Shown in pieces: positions 8,868 through 18,152 of a DNA stretch of 64,000 nucleotides. The notes below the pieces were generated by a model. The model was not told where the DNA came from and did not search any database. It saw only the letters and a list, made by a program, of their open reading frames with translations. This DNA is from Ensifer canadensis. Its GTDB lineage: Bacteria > Pseudomonadota > Alphaproteobacteria > Rhizobiales > Rhizobiaceae. The stretch covers positions 3,214,501 through 3,278,500 of the forward strand of contig NZ_CP083370.1 of the NCBI RefSeq assembly GCF_017488845.2, read 5' to 3'. Position numbers and translations under genes: made by a program. The stretch's first letter is position 1; each line of letters begins with the position of its first letter.

Positions 8868-10479
8868 TTGGCTGCACCACCTGATGATCCTGCCGATCCT
8901 CTTGCCGCTGATGGTCGGCGCGGCGATGATCCCGATCGACGAGCGCAACCGCATGGCCAAGGGCGTGATGGGCTTCGTCTCGACGCTCGCCCTCTTCGTG
9001 CTCTCGATGGTGCTGATGCGCGCTAGCGCCTCGACGGAAGGCTTTCTTGCGGGCACAAGCGTCTACCAGCTCGGCAACTGGCCGGCGCCGTTCGGCATCG
9101 TACTGGTGCTCGACCGGCTCTCCGCGCTGATGCTCTGCCTGACGAGCGGCCTGGCGCTCGCCGCCCAGGTCTATTCGATCGCCCGCTGGCACACCGCCGG
9201 CCATCACTTCCACTCGCTGTTCCAGCTGCTGATCGCCGGGCTCAACGGTGCCTTCCTGACGGGGGATCTGTTCAATCTCTTCGTCTTCTTCGAAATCATG
9301 CTCGCGGCCTCCTACGGCCTGCTGCTGCACGGCTCGGGCCCGCTGCGCGTCAAGGCCGGCCTGCATTATGTCGCGATCAACCTTGCCGCCTCGTCGCTGT
9401 TCCTGATCGGTGTCAGCCTGATCTATGGCGCGACCGGCACGCTCAACATGGCCGACCTCGCGGTCAAGCTTGCGACCATCTCGCCAGAGAACCGCCAGAT
9501 GGTCGAAGTTGGCGCCGGCGTGCTCGGCGTCGCCTTTCTGGTCAAGGCCGGCATGTGGCCGTTGAGCTTCTGGTTGCCCACCGCCTATTCGGCGGCAACG
9601 CCACCGGTTGCGGCCGTCTTTGCGGTGCTGACCAAAGTCGGCATCTACGTCATCCTGCGGCTGTCGCTGCTCGTCTTTGGCGCCAATGCCGGGGTGTCCG
9701 CCGGCTTCGGCCAGACTCTGCTGGTGGTCGGCGGCATGCTGACCATCGCCTTCGGCGCCATCGGCGTACTCGCCTCGCAGGCGATGGCCCGGCTTGCCGC
9801 CTATTCGGTGCTCGTCTCTTCGGGCACGCTGATGGCGGCGATCGGCCTCGGGCATTCCAGCATGATTGCCGGTGCACTGTTCTACCTCGTCAGTTCGACG
9901 CTGACGATCTCGGCCTTCTTCCTGTTGATCGAACTGGTGGAGCGCGGCCGCGATGCCGGCGCCGACGTTCTGGCGGTGACGATGGAAGCCTATGGCGATG
10001 CCGACGAGGACGAGGAAGTCGATGAAGCGGGTGCCGCCATTCCCGGCACCATGGCCGTGCTCGGCCTCTGCTTCTGCCTCTGCGCGCTGCTGCTCGCCGG
10101 CCTGCCGCCGCTCTCGGGTTTCGTCGCCAAATTCGCGATCCTGAGCGGCCTCTTCGGCCTTTCCGGCCCCGAGGCCGCGCCGGCGATTTCTGCCGCCGAC
10201 TGGACTTACGTCACATTGCTGATCCTGTCCGGCCTCTCCGCCATGATCGCCATGAACCGCGTCGGCATCCGCACCTTCTGGGCCTCGATCGAAAACACCG
10301 TGCCGCGCGTCTTCGTCATCGAGATTGCCCCCGTCGTCGTGCTGCTCGGCGCCTGCATCTTCCTGAGCCTGCAGGCCGGGCCGACGATGCACTACATGCA
10401 GGCAACGGCCGATTCCCTGCTCGACCCGTCGGGCTACACCCAGCGCGTCCTCAGGGCGCCACGTGCGGGAGGGCAGTAA
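8860..10479 (+). CDS. phaD: Antiporter subunit D (NuoN/NuoM-like)
   Basis: About 539 residues of alternating membrane helices, the second large antiporter-like subunit. Conserved features include FFEIMLAASYGLLLHG with the transmembrane Glu, LVKAGMWPLSFWLPTAYSAATPPVAAVFAVLTKVG with the conserved Lys and Pro residues (shown in the continuous stretch around 9541-9650), and LPPLSGFVAKFAIL. GTG 8860 is preferred because AGGGAG lies 7 bases upstream; an in-frame ATG at 8836 would add eight residues with no good ribosome site. The gene overlaps phaC by 8 bp. Confidence 0.9.
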   Translation: MTDWLHHLMILPILLPLMVGAAMIPIDERNRMAKGVMGFVSTLALFVLSMVLMRASASTEGFLAGTSVYQLGNWPAPFGIVLVLDRLSALMLCLTSGLALAAQVYSIARWHTAGHHFHSLFQLLIAGLNGAFLTGDLFNLFVFFEIMLAASYGLLLHGSGPLRVKAGLHYVAINLAASSLFLIGVSLIYGATGTLNMADLAVKLATISPENRQMVEVGAGVLGVAFLVKAGMWPLSFWLPTAYSAATPPVAAVFAVLTKVGIYVILRLSLLVFGANAGVSAGFGQTLLVVGGMLTIAFGAIGVLASQAMARLAAYSVLVSSGTLMAAIGLGHSSMIAGALFYLVSSTLTISAFFLLIELVERGRDAGADVLAVTMEAYGDADEDEEVDEAGAAIPGTMAVLGLCFCLCALLLAGLPPLSGFVAKFAILSGLFGLSGPEAAPAISAADWTYVTLLILSGLSAMIAMNRVGIRTFWASIENTVPRVFVIEIAPVVVLLGACIFLSLQAGPTMHYMQATADSLLDPSGYTQRVLRAPRAGGQ

Positions 10480-10482
10480 CCG

Positions 10483-10968
10483 ATGCGCACCTGGTTCCCC
10501 TACCCGCTGCTGTCTGTCGGCCTGCTCATCATCTGGCTGCTTCTCAACCAGTCGGTCGCCCCCGGCACGATCGTCATGGGCACGATATTGAGCGTCGCGC
10601 TCGGCTGGGTGACGCTGAAGCTCAATCCCGCCCACTCGCATCCGCGCCGGATCCTGCGCACGCTGCGCTTCGGCGCCAGCGTCGTCGTCGACGTCATCCG
10701 CTCCAACATTGCCGTCATGCTAGTGATCCTGCGCGCCGGACGGCGGGCGCCGAACTCGGGCTTCCTGACGGTCGACCTCGATCTCGAAGACGAAAACGCG
10801 CTTGCTCTGCTCGCCTGCATCATGACGGCGACGCCGGGCACCGCGTGGCTCGAATACGACCGCCGCCGGAAGTCGCTGCTCTTCCACGTGCTCGACATGG
10901 AAAACGAGGAGATCTGGCTGCAGACGGTGAAGCGCTATGAGGCAGGTTTGAAGGAGATGTTCGGATGA
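10483..10968 (+). CDS. phaE: Antiporter subunit E
   Basis: A 161-residue MrpE-family protein: two N-terminal membrane helices (YPLLSVGLLIIWLLLNQSVAP and TIVMGTILSVALGWVTL) and a cytoplasmic tail containing MTATPGTAWLEYD, the family's signature block. It starts 3 bp after phaD and overlaps phaF by 4 bp. MrpE is needed for full activity or assembly of the complex rather than ion translocation itself. Confidence 0.92.
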   Translation: MRTWFPYPLLSVGLLIIWLLLNQSVAPGTIVMGTILSVALGWVTLKLNPAHSHPRRILRTLRFGASVVVDVIRSNIAVMLVILRAGRRAPNSGFLTVDLDLEDENALALLACIMTATPGTAWLEYDRRRKSLLFHVLDMENEEIWLQTVKRYEAGLKEMFG

Positions 10969-11246
10969 CTGAGCTTGCAATCATCTGGTCGATCCTGATC
11001 GCGCAGATCATGATCGGGCTTGCCATGGCCTTCGCGCTCTACCGCATGGTCAAGGGACCGCGGGCGCAGGATCGCATCCTCGGCCTCGATACGCTCTACA
11101 TCAACGCCATGCTGATGCTGCTATCCTTCGGCATCCGCACCGCCAACAGCCTTTATTTCGAATCGGCGCTGATCGTCGCGCTGATCGGCTTCGTCTCGTC
11201 GATCGCCTTCGGCAAGTTCCTGATGCGCGGGGAGTTGATCGAATGA
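10965..11246 (+). CDS. phaF: Antiporter subunit F
   Basis: A 93-residue protein with three membrane helices. FALYRMVKGPRAQDRILGLDT is the conserved MrpF loop (shown over its length at 11032-11094). The start overlaps the phaE stop as ATGA. Small structural subunit of the antiporter complex; in other Mrp systems F has also been linked to bile-acid or organic anion efflux. Confidence 0.92.
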   Translation: MTELAIIWSILIAQIMIGLAMAFALYRMVKGPRAQDRILGLDTLYINAMLMLLSFGIRTANSLYFESALIVALIGFVSSIAFGKFLMRGELIE

Positions 11247-11614
11247 GCCATCTGACCGACCTTCCGACCTGGGCCGCCATTGTCGTCTGCGGGCTCGTTC
11301 TTCTCGGCGCGGCGATTGCGCTGATCGGCTCGCTCGGCCTGCTGAGGTTGCCGGATTTCTACACCCGCCTGCATGCGCCGACCCTTGCCACCAGCGGCGG
11401 CGTCATCCTCATCTGCACCGCCTCGATCATCTGTTTTGCCGTGCTGCAGAGCCGCTGGGTGTTCCACGAAGTGCTGATCATCGTCTTCGTCATCATGACC
11501 ACGCCGGTGACGCTGATGCTGCTCGGCCAGGCAGCACTTTATCGCGACCGCGTCGAGCAACGCCGCGGCGTTCCGTTGAAACAGAAGCCGCTGCCCGAAG
11601 AGAGCGCAGAGTAG
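11243..11614 (+). CDS. phaG: Antiporter subunit G
   Basis: A 123-residue MnhG/PhaG-family protein with three helices; LGLLRLPDFYTRLHAPT is the diagnostic motif. It overlaps phaF by 4 bp and closes the operon. Its stop codon is 2 bp from the stop of the convergent cobM, inside the 10-bp palindrome GTAGGCCTAC, so no terminator fits between the two genes. Confidence 0.93.
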   Translation: MSHLTDLPTWAAIVVCGLVLLGAAIALIGSLGLLRLPDFYTRLHAPTLATSGGVILICTASIICFAVLQSRWVFHEVLIIVFVIMTTPVTLMLLGQAALYRDRVEQRRGVPLKQKPLPEESAE

Positions 11615-11616
11615 GC

Positions 11617-12375
11617 CTACTCGCGCCCGCGGAAGCGGCGCTGATAGGCGGGATCGTAGAGCGAGCTTTCGCGGAAATCCGACGCTTCCAGTCCCAGACC
11701 GACGAAGATCAGCGCGGTGCGCTCGATCGGCTCCTCGGCCACCTTGGCGGCGATGGTGCCAAGCGTGCCACGCACCACCCGTTCATCCGGCCACGACGCC
11801 TTGACGACGATCGCCACCGGGCATTCGGCGCCATAGAGCGGTGTCAGTTCCGCAACGACCTGGTCGAGTGCATGGATGGCGAGATGGATGGCAAGGGTCG
11901 AGCCGGTGGCGCCGAAGCCGGCAAGCGTCTCGGTGTTGGGCATCGGCGAGGCACGACCGGAAACCCGCGTCAGCACCAGGCTCTGGGCGACCGCCGGAAT
12001 GGTCAGCTCGCGACCGAGCGTCGCGGCCGCGGCGGCAAAGGCCGGCACGCCGGGGGTCATGGTATAGCCGATGCCGTGCTTTTCCAGCCGGCGGATCTGC
12101 TCGGCAACCGCGCTCCAGACCGAGAGGTCCCCGGAATGAAGCCGGGCGACATCCTCGCCGACTTCCGCCGCGCGCACATATTCCGCCTCGATCTCGTCGA
12201 GCGACATCGGCGCGGTATCGACGATGCGGGCGCCGGGCGGACAATATTGCAGCAGTTCCGGCGAGACGATCGAGCCGGCATAAAGGCAGACCGGGCAGCG
12301 CCCGATCAGATCGCGGCCGCGAACCGTGATCAGGTCCGCCGCTCCCGGACCGGCGCCGATGAAGTGTACCGTCAT
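11617..12375 (-). CDS. cobM: Precorrin-4 C11-methyltransferase
   Basis: A 252-residue SAM-dependent methyltransferase that adds the C11 methyl group in aerobic cobalamin synthesis. [20 protein letters not shown] is the typical start of this tetrapyrrole methylase family, with the glycine-rich SAM loop; LHSGDLSVW and [12 protein letters not shown] are the further substrate/SAM blocks. The frame extends further upstream, but the family start at 12375 fits the usual ~253 residues. It lies downstream of cobL on the same strand, separated by a 164-bp gap largely filled by an interspersed repeat. Confidence 0.93.
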   Translation of the reverse strand: MTVHFIGAGPGAADLITVRGRDLIGRCPVCLYAGSIVSPELLQYCPPGARIVDTAPMSLDEIEAEYVRAAEVGEDVARLHSGDLSVWSAVAEQIRRLEKHGIGYTMTPGVPAFAAAAATLGRELTIPAVAQSLVLTRVSGRASPMPNTETLAGFGATGSTLAIHLAIHALDQVVAELTPLYGAECPVAIVVKASWPDERVVRGTLGTIAAKVAEEPIERTALIFVGLGLEASDFRESSLYDPAYQRRFRGRE

Positions 12376-12439
12376 GTGTCTCTCCGAATGTTTTGGAGCG
12401 TCCCCTTTGCACACAGCATCGTGGATCCACGCCATCTCA

Positions 12440-12542
12440 TAATTGCGCAAGTCGGACGTAAAACGCTCCGCCCTTTTGCGCGAATGTTCTTTCGCGTGCC
12501 GTTGTCGCAAAACCGCGGTACACTTTTGCGCGACATGCTCTA
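12440..12542 (-). repeat. Rhizobial interspersed repeat of the TGTCGCGCAAAAGTGT type
   Basis: Read on the minus strand the element begins TAGAGCATGTCGCGCAAAAG, continues with a CGGTTTTGCGACAAC block and a second GCGCAAAAG copy. I recognise this as a very common intergenic repeat in Rhizobium and relatives. Its first three bases are the TAG stop of cobL, so the element was inserted, or is conserved, exactly at the gene's end. It occupies most of the cobL-cobM gap and may form transcript secondary structure. Confidence 0.6.
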
Positions 12543-13781
12543 GGCCTTGGTCCAGGACCATTGCGTCACCGGCATCGCCGGGCGCCATCCCGTCATGCCG
12601 CCGACCGGCGAGGCGCGGGCGATGTCGATGCGGATCAGCGATCCGCCGAGCCGCGCGTGGCGTTGAAGCAGCACCGCTTCCATTTCCGTCGTAACCGCGT
12701 TGGCGACAAGCCGGCCGCCGCTGCCAAGCGCCGCAACGGCTGCGTCCATGACGCCAGGCTCGCTGCCGCCACCGCCGATAAAGATTGCATCGGGACGCGA
12801 CAGGCCTGAGAGAGCCGCCGGCGCCTTGCCTTCGACGACGGTAAGGCCGGGCACGCCGAATGCCTCGGCATTGCGGCCGACACGCGCCGCGCGCTCCGGC
12901 GAGGCCTCGATGGCGATCGCCCGCATGGCCGGATCGGCCAGCATCCATTCGATGCCGATCGAGCCGGAACCGGCGCCGATATCCCAGAGCAGCTCGCCCT
13001 TGCGCGGCGCCAGCGCCGAAAGGGTCAGCGCCCGCACCTCCCGCTTGGTGATCTGGCCGTCATGTTCGAACAGCGTGTCGTCGCGCCCGGCCGAAAGCGG
13101 CAGCACCCGTCCGCCCTGATCAGCGGCCACCTCGATGGCGCAGACGTTGAGCGGATGGACCAGACCCAGCATGAAGCGCGAGGCAATCTGCGTCGTCACG
13201 CGTTCGCCGGCGCCGCCAAGGGCCTCCAGAACCGTAAGCCTGGACTGACCGAAACCGCTTGTTGCGAGCAGCTCGGCGAGCGCCTTCGGTCCCGCCCCAT
13301 CCGAGGTCAGAGCGAGCACCCTGTTGCCGGGCTGCAGGTGTGGCCGCACTAGATCGATCGGCCGGCCGTGCAGCGAAACGAGCGTTGCCTCCTGCAGTGC
13401 CCAGCCGAGACGTGAGGCGGCAAGGCTGAAGGAGGACGGTGCCGGAAGCGTGCGGATCTCAGGCGCGGCGACGCGGCGCGCAAGCGTGGCGCCGACGCCG
13501 AAGAAGAAGGGATCACCTGAGGCGAGCACGACCACCGGGCTGCCGCGACGCGCAACGATCTCCTCGACCGAGCGGCCGAACGGGCTTTGCCAGACGCGGC
13601 CCTCGCCCTTTATCAGCGAGTGCGTCAGCTCCATGTGGCGGGCACCGCCATAGACGACCGGCGCAGCGGCAATCAGCCGCTTGGCCTCGTCGCCGAGACC
13701 GGCTACACCATCCTCGCCTATGCCGATGATGGTCAACCAGGGGGAGACGATGGCCGGATCGCTGTTCGACACCTCAGCCAT
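12540..13781 (-). CDS. cobL: Precorrin-6Y C5,15-methyltransferase (decarboxylating)
   Basis: A 413-residue bifunctional enzyme that methylates C5 and C15 and decarboxylates the C12 acetate of precorrin-6B. The N-terminal CobE-like methylase domain starts [18 protein letters not shown] and contains [12 protein letters not shown]; the C-terminal CobT-like domain has [18 protein letters not shown], a Rossmann SAM motif. The chosen start [15 protein letters not shown] and the total length equal those I recall for P. denitrificans CobL. Its start codon overlaps that of divergent cobK by two bases, so its promoter must lie within cobK. Confidence 0.94.
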   Translation of the reverse strand: MAEVSNSDPAIVSPWLTIIGIGEDGVAGLGDEAKRLIAAAPVVYGGARHMELTHSLIKGEGRVWQSPFGRSVEEIVARRGSPVVVLASGDPFFFGVGATLARRVAAPEIRTLPAPSSFSLAASRLGWALQEATLVSLHGRPIDLVRPHLQPGNRVLALTSDGAGPKALAELLATSGFGQSRLTVLEALGGAGERVTTQIASRFMLGLVHPLNVCAIEVAADQGGRVLPLSAGRDDTLFEHDGQITKREVRALTLSALAPRKGELLWDIGAGSGSIGIEWMLADPAMRAIAIEASPERAARVGRNAEAFGVPGLTVVEGKAPAALSGLSRPDAIFIGGGGSEPGVMDAAVAALGSGGRLVANAVTTEMEAVLLQRHARLGGSLIRIDIARASPVGGMTGWRPAMPVTQWSWTKA

Positions 13782-14535
13782 GGAAAAACCTCGCATTCTC
13801 ATTCTTGGCGGGACGACCGAGGCCCGCGAACTGGCATCCCGCCTTGCCGGTGACATGCGTTACAACACCATGATCTCGCTTGCCGGCCGTACGGCCGATC
13901 CGCGCCCGCAGCCAGTCAAGACCCGCATCGGCGGTTTTGGCGGCGCCGAGGGGCTCGCAGCCTTCCTCAACGCCGAACAGATCGCGCTGGTCGTCGACGC
14001 GACACACCCCTTCGCCGCCCGGATTTCCCAAAACGCCGCCGCGGCGGTAAAGGCTGCGCGGGTGCGCCTGCTCGCCCTGCAGCGCCCGCAGTGGCAAGCG
14101 GAAGCCGGCGACAACTGGACCGGCGTCGGCACCGTTGCGGAGGCGGTCGTGGCCCTTGGCGACGCCCCGCGCCGTGTCTTTCTCGCCATCGGCCGGCAGG
14201 AGGCCTTTCATTTCGAGACTGCGCCGCAGCACAGCTACGTCATCCGCAGCGTCGACCCGGTGACCCCGCCCCTGAAACTGCCGGACGCGACGGCGATCCT
14301 TGCCACCGGCCCATTTGCCGAAACGGACGAGATCGATCTGCTTAGGGCTCATCGCATCGACGTCATCGTCGCCAAGAACAGTGGCGGAGCCGCAACTTAT
14401 GGAAAGATCGCGGCTGCGCGCAGGCTGGGGATCGCGGTGATCATGGTCGAGCGCCGCAAGCCCACCGACGTGCTGTCGGTGAGCGACTGCGATGCCGCGC
14501 TCGAACGCATCGATCAATGGCTGTCTCCCGCATAG
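13780..14535 (+). CDS. cobK: Precorrin-6A reductase
   Basis: A 251-residue NADPH-dependent reductase converting precorrin-6A to precorrin-6B. PRILILGGTTEARELA is the N-terminal family motif; VDATHPFAARISQNA and VAKNSGGAATYGKI are the conserved substrate-binding blocks. It is the only cob gene here on the plus strand: its ATG overlaps the cobL start head to head, and its last 22 bp overlap the end of convergent cobJ. Any dedicated promoter must therefore lie within cobL. Confidence 0.94.
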   Translation: MEKPRILILGGTTEARELASRLAGDMRYNTMISLAGRTADPRPQPVKTRIGGFGGAEGLAAFLNAEQIALVVDATHPFAARISQNAAAAVKAARVRLLALQRPQWQAEAGDNWTGVGTVAEAVVALGDAPRRVFLAIGRQEAFHFETAPQHSYVIRSVDPVTPPLKLPDATAILATGPFAETDEIDLLRAHRIDVIVAKNSGGAATYGKIAAARRLGIAVIMVERRKPTDVLSVSDCDAALERIDQWLSPA

Positions 14536-15278
14536 AAACGCGGCGTATAGACCAGATCCGGCTTGCCTTCGCGCGCAACGATGCGCGTTTCCGACGAACC
14601 GATGATGACGCATGTCGCCATGTCGGCGCGGCTGGCGTCGGCCTCGCCGAGCGGCATGACGGCGATGCGCTCATCCGGCCGGCCGGCGGCGCGACCGAAG
14701 ATCACCGGCACTGTTGCCGGCAGCACGCCGCGCAGGATTTCGAAGGCCTCGCCGAGCTGCCAGGGCCGTGCCTTGCTGATCGGATTGTAGAGCGCGATCA
14801 CCAGCCCGGCTTCCGCCGTGAGCTTCAGCCGCTTGGTGATGACCTCCCAGGGCTTCAGGTTGTCGGACAGCGAGATGGCGCAGAAATCATGGCCAAGCGG
14901 CGCGCCGATGCGCGCGGCAACCGCCAGCATCGCGGTGACGCCGGGCGTCACCACGAGATCGACGGACTTCCATTCCGCCGGTCCCTTGTCAATCGCTTCG
15001 CAGACAGCAGCCGCCATGGCAAAGACGCCGGGGTCGCCGCCCGATACCATGCAGACCTTGGCGCCGGCAGCAGCGCGCGTCAGTGCCGCCTGTGCGCGAT
15101 CAAGCTCCTCGCGATTGTCCGACGCGATGCGCATCTGGTCGGGCCTGAGGTTGAGGCGATCGAGATAGGGGATGTAGCCGAAGAATTCCTGCGCGTTTGA
15201 GACCGCCTGCGCCGTCTCCGGCGTCATCTGCTCGGCATTGCCGGGGCCCGTGCCGACGACATAGAGCGTGCCGGTCAT
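14514..15278 (-). CDS. cobJ: Precorrin-3B C17-methyltransferase
   Basis: A 254-residue SAM-dependent enzyme that methylates C17 and drives ring contraction of precorrin-3B. MTGTLYVVGTGPG is the start and SAM loop; VCMVSGGDPGVFAMA and VVTPGVTAMLAVAARIGAP are the conserved second and third motifs, with LYNPISKARP near the end. The start at 15278 overlaps the cobI stop as ATGA; an upstream in-frame ATG adds five residues. Last gene of cobFGHIJ. Confidence 0.94.
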   Translation of the reverse strand: MTGTLYVVGTGPGNAEQMTPETAQAVSNAQEFFGYIPYLDRLNLRPDQMRIASDNREELDRAQAALTRAAAGAKVCMVSGGDPGVFAMAAAVCEAIDKGPAEWKSVDLVVTPGVTAMLAVAARIGAPLGHDFCAISLSDNLKPWEVITKRLKLTAEAGLVIALYNPISKARPWQLGEAFEILRGVLPATVPVIFGRAAGRPDERIAVMPLGEADASRADMATCVIIGSSETRIVAREGKPDLVYTPRFYAGDSH

Positions 15279-16012
15279 GGCCTGTCCTTCCACCCGGGAA
15301 CGAGCACGAGCGAGAAGTATGGCGCCTCGTCATCGGGCTTTTCGGCAAGTGCCGTCATCGCCGCGTTCTTCATCGTGCCACGCTCGACATAGACGGCCTG
15401 GTCGAGCCGGCCGGAGGCGGCAAGCGCCCGGCGGATTTTCGGCAGGTTGCGCCCGACCTTCATGATGACGGCGGCCTCGGTATCGGCAAGGCGTCGTCCA
15501 AGCTCACCTTCCGCCATCGTGCCCGGCAGGACCGACAGGACGTCGTCGCCCTGGACCAGCGGCAAGCCGGCAAGCGACCAGCAGCCGGACATGGCGGTGA
15601 TACCGGGGATGACTTCGACCGGGAAGCGCCCGGCAAGCCGCACATGCAGATGCATGTAGGAACCATAGAACAGCGGATCGCCCTCGCTCAGCACCGCAAC
15701 GGTCCGCCCGACCTCGAGATGCCTGGCGACTGCGTCAGCAGAAGCGTTGTAGAAATCGGTGATCTGGCTCTTGTAGGCGCCGTCGTCCTTGTCGATCTCG
15801 GTGGTCACGGGATAGTAGAGCGGCAATTCGATGAGACCGGGCTTCAACAGCCCCTCGACAACAGCGCGGCCATTGCCGCTGCGGCCTGCCTTGGCGAAAT
15901 AGGCAAGCACATCCGCCTCGCCCAGCGCCTTGACGGCCTTGACCGTCAGCAGCTCCGGATCGCCGGGGCCTGTGCCGACGCCGATCAACCGGCCCATGCC
16001 TGCCCCGCTCAC
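15275..16012 (-). CDS. cobI: Precorrin-2 C20-methyltransferase
   Basis: A 245-residue SAM-dependent methyltransferase that commits precorrin-2 to the corrin pathway by methylating C20. GRLIGVGTGPGDPELLTVKA, LSEGDPLFYGSYMHL and VIPGITAMSGCWSLAG are the family's motifs in order. Length and sequence blocks match my recollection of P. denitrificans CobI. Overlaps cobH and cobJ by 4 bp each, so translation is tightly coupled. Confidence 0.95.
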   Translation of the reverse strand: MSGAGMGRLIGVGTGPGDPELLTVKAVKALGEADVLAYFAKAGRSGNGRAVVEGLLKPGLIELPLYYPVTTEIDKDDGAYKSQITDFYNASADAVARHLEVGRTVAVLSEGDPLFYGSYMHLHVRLAGRFPVEVIPGITAMSGCWSLAGLPLVQGDDVLSVLPGTMAEGELGRRLADTEAAVIMKVGRNLPKIRRALAASGRLDQAVYVERGTMKNAAMTALAEKPDDEAPYFSLVLVPGWKDRP

Positions 16013-16641
16013 AGGCCCGGCCTCGCTAGCGAATTGAGTGCTGCAGCCGTCATGGCGCTGCCGCCGAGGCGACCGCGCACGATGGCGAAGGGCACGCCAT
16101 AGGAATTCTCGGCAAGCGCATCCTTCGATTCCGCAGCACCTACGAAACCGACCGGCATGCCGATGATCGCAGCCGGCTTCGGCGCGCCATCGCGCAGCAT
16201 TTCGAGCAGATAGAAGAGCGCCGTCGGCGCGTTGCCGATCGCGACGACCGCACCAGCCATGTGCTCACCCCAGAGCTTCAGTGCCGCAGCCGACCGGGTA
16301 TTGCCGATCTCGGCTGCCAGTTCCGCGGTGCGCGGATCGCGAAGCGTACAGATCACCTCGTTGCCTGCAGGCAGGCGCGCCCGCGTTACGCCCCGCGCCA
16401 CCATCTCGGCGTCGCAGAGGATCGGCGCGCCGTTCTTCAGGGCGCCGCGGGCAGCGGTGACGAAATCGGGAGAGAACACGAATTGCTTCGACGCCTCGAC
16501 GAGGCCGCAGGCATGAACCATGCGCACCGCGAGATCGGCTTCCTCCTCGGAGAAGGCGGAAAGGTCGGCTTCTGCCCGAATGATGGCGAAGGAACGCTCA
16601 TAGATGGCGTTGCCATCCCGGATGTAATCATACTCAGGCAT
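16009..16641 (-). CDS. cobH: Precorrin-8X methylmutase
   Basis: A 210-residue enzyme that moves a methyl group from C11 to C12 to give hydrogenobyrinic acid. The catalytic histidine of the family is His43 in MVHACG, and GMPVGFVGAAESK is the conserved C-terminal block. The gene starts 2 bp after cobG ends and overlaps cobI by 4 bp, giving a compact operon. Confidence 0.95.
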   Translation of the reverse strand: MPEYDYIRDGNAIYERSFAIIRAEADLSAFSEEEADLAVRMVHACGLVEASKQFVFSPDFVTAARGALKNGAPILCDAEMVARGVTRARLPAGNEVICTLRDPRTAELAAEIGNTRSAAALKLWGEHMAGAVVAIGNAPTALFYLLEMLRDGAPKPAAIIGMPVGFVGAAESKDALAENSYGVPFAIVRGRLGGSAMTAAALNSLARPGL

Positions 16642-16643
16642 TT

Positions 16644-18017
16644 CTATCCCTGTTCGAACGCAGCCGAGACGCGCGCGGCACCCAGCCGTGTAAGACAGGA
16701 CCGCGCCGATTCGCCAGCGTCTTTGTTTTCCCGCACCAGGCCAGCCAGCCGTTCCAGCGCGGATTTCATTCCATTTTCATCGGTGTAGGCATTCGCGCCA
16801 TCCTTCGCCGCCCCATTTACGACAAGCGCATATCCTGATGGCGCACCCACCAGCGTCAACGCCGACGCCTTCGGACGGGCGCAGCCCTTGACGCAACCGG
16901 AGAGGTGCACCGTCAGCGAGCCGTCGAGCAGATCCGGCGCCGTTTCCACCCATAGCCGCGCCATCGCCTTGGTGTCCATCCATGCGGAAGCGCAGCCGGT
17001 GCTGCCGGCGCAGGTGGCAATGTGGTTTCGCGGGTCATCCGCTGCAATACGAAAGCCCTGCGCCAGCGCCAGCCGCTGGACGATTTCGGCCGCTTCCGGC
17101 TCCAGACCCAGCATGAAGAAACTGTGGCCGGGCGCAAGCCGGATTTCTCGCGCCCCAAGCTCCGCGGCTTGCCGCAGAAGGGCGATGAGGCTGATAGCGT
17201 CGATTTGGGCGAAGGCGAGCCCAAGGCCAAGGACAGCACCAGTCGAGCCGAGATCGTGGATACCGACGACCGGAGACACCGACATCGGAGCCGGAACGAT
17301 CTCGACAAAGTCGGCGCCCACCGGACAGAGCATCTGCACCGCATCGATCTCGAGATCCCGGCCACGCGCAGCCGGCCCGATGTCGGTCAGCGCTGCAAGA
17401 ATCCGGATAACGATCGGCACGACCGCCTCGGTTCGAAGCGCGCAAATGGGCTTCGCCGTTGCAGCGGTTCCCGCAAGCGATAGGTTCCACCAGACGTCCC
17501 CGCCGCGCCCGACAGCCTGCAGACGGAGATCGGCAACCGTATCGCCGAGGTGGAACCGGCCGCCGCCATCGACGATGATGGCGAGCTTCGGCGCCAGCCG
17601 CAGTGCAGCGCCTCGTGCGGCGATCTCTTTGCGCAGCACGGCAGCGAGGATCCGTGGGTCGATGATCTCTTCCGGATCGATGCCGGCAAGCGGTGGCGTC
17701 TCGATGGCAACTCCATCGGGGACCACGATCGCCGCTTCGCCGATCGCTTGGGCAAGGCCGGGAACGGTCGATGCCGTCAGCCTGCGGACCTGCAGATTGC
17801 CGCGCGCGGTAATTTCCAGGATGCCATTGCCGAACTGCCGGGCGGCCTCAGCGACATCAGAGAACTGGGAAAGCGTCAGGCTGCCGTCGAGCGGCCGCAG
17901 CCGCACCAGCAGGCCATCGCCGGTCGGCATCGGTGCTGCAAGCGACGGGCACGCACCCCGGCGCATAGAGGCGGCGGCATCCATTGTTTGCGATGTCGGC
18001 ACGGCGCAACTGCTCAT
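16644..18017 (-). CDS. cobG: Precorrin-3B synthase (iron-sulfur monooxygenase)
   Basis: A ~457-residue relative of sulfite/nitrite reductases that uses O2 to hydroxylate precorrin-3A, the oxygen-dependent step that marks the aerobic pathway. Two ferredoxin-like half domains are present, and the cluster ligands are seen in CAGSTGCASAW and GCVKGCARPKA. I chose the ATG at 18017 (MSSCAVP) because it gives the usual length of about 459; an in-frame ATG at 18071 adds 18 lysine-rich residues. A 135-bp gap separates it from cobF. Confidence 0.93.
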   Translation of the reverse strand: MSSCAVPTSQTMDAAASMRRGACPSLAAPMPTGDGLLVRLRPLDGSLTLSQFSDVAEAARQFGNGILEITARGNLQVRRLTASTVPGLAQAIGEAAIVVPDGVAIETPPLAGIDPEEIIDPRILAAVLRKEIAARGAALRLAPKLAIIVDGGGRFHLGDTVADLRLQAVGRGGDVWWNLSLAGTAATAKPICALRTEAVVPIVIRILAALTDIGPAARGRDLEIDAVQMLCPVGADFVEIVPAPMSVSPVVGIHDLGSTGAVLGLGLAFAQIDAISLIALLRQAAELGAREIRLAPGHSFFMLGLEPEAAEIVQRLALAQGFRIAADDPRNHIATCAGSTGCASAWMDTKAMARLWVETAPDLLDGSLTVHLSGCVKGCARPKASALTLVGAPSGYALVVNGAAKDGANAYTDENGMKSALERLAGLVRENKDAGESARSCLTRLGAARVSAAFEQG

Positions 18018-18152
18018 AGTCTTGTCTCGGTCGCTCCCAGCGGTCGCCCTCTCGTTGGGCTTTTTTTTCACCAGACGCTATAGCACAGCCACCGACGTTG
18101 AGAGAGATCAAAGACGACGGGAAAAGCCTGGAGAAAGCAGGCACAACAGCGG

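Noticed and set aside
8821..10641. 606-codon minus-strand open frame opposite phaD
   Set aside because: Low-complexity His/Gln/Asp-rich translation without motifs; antisense to a clear antiporter subunit.
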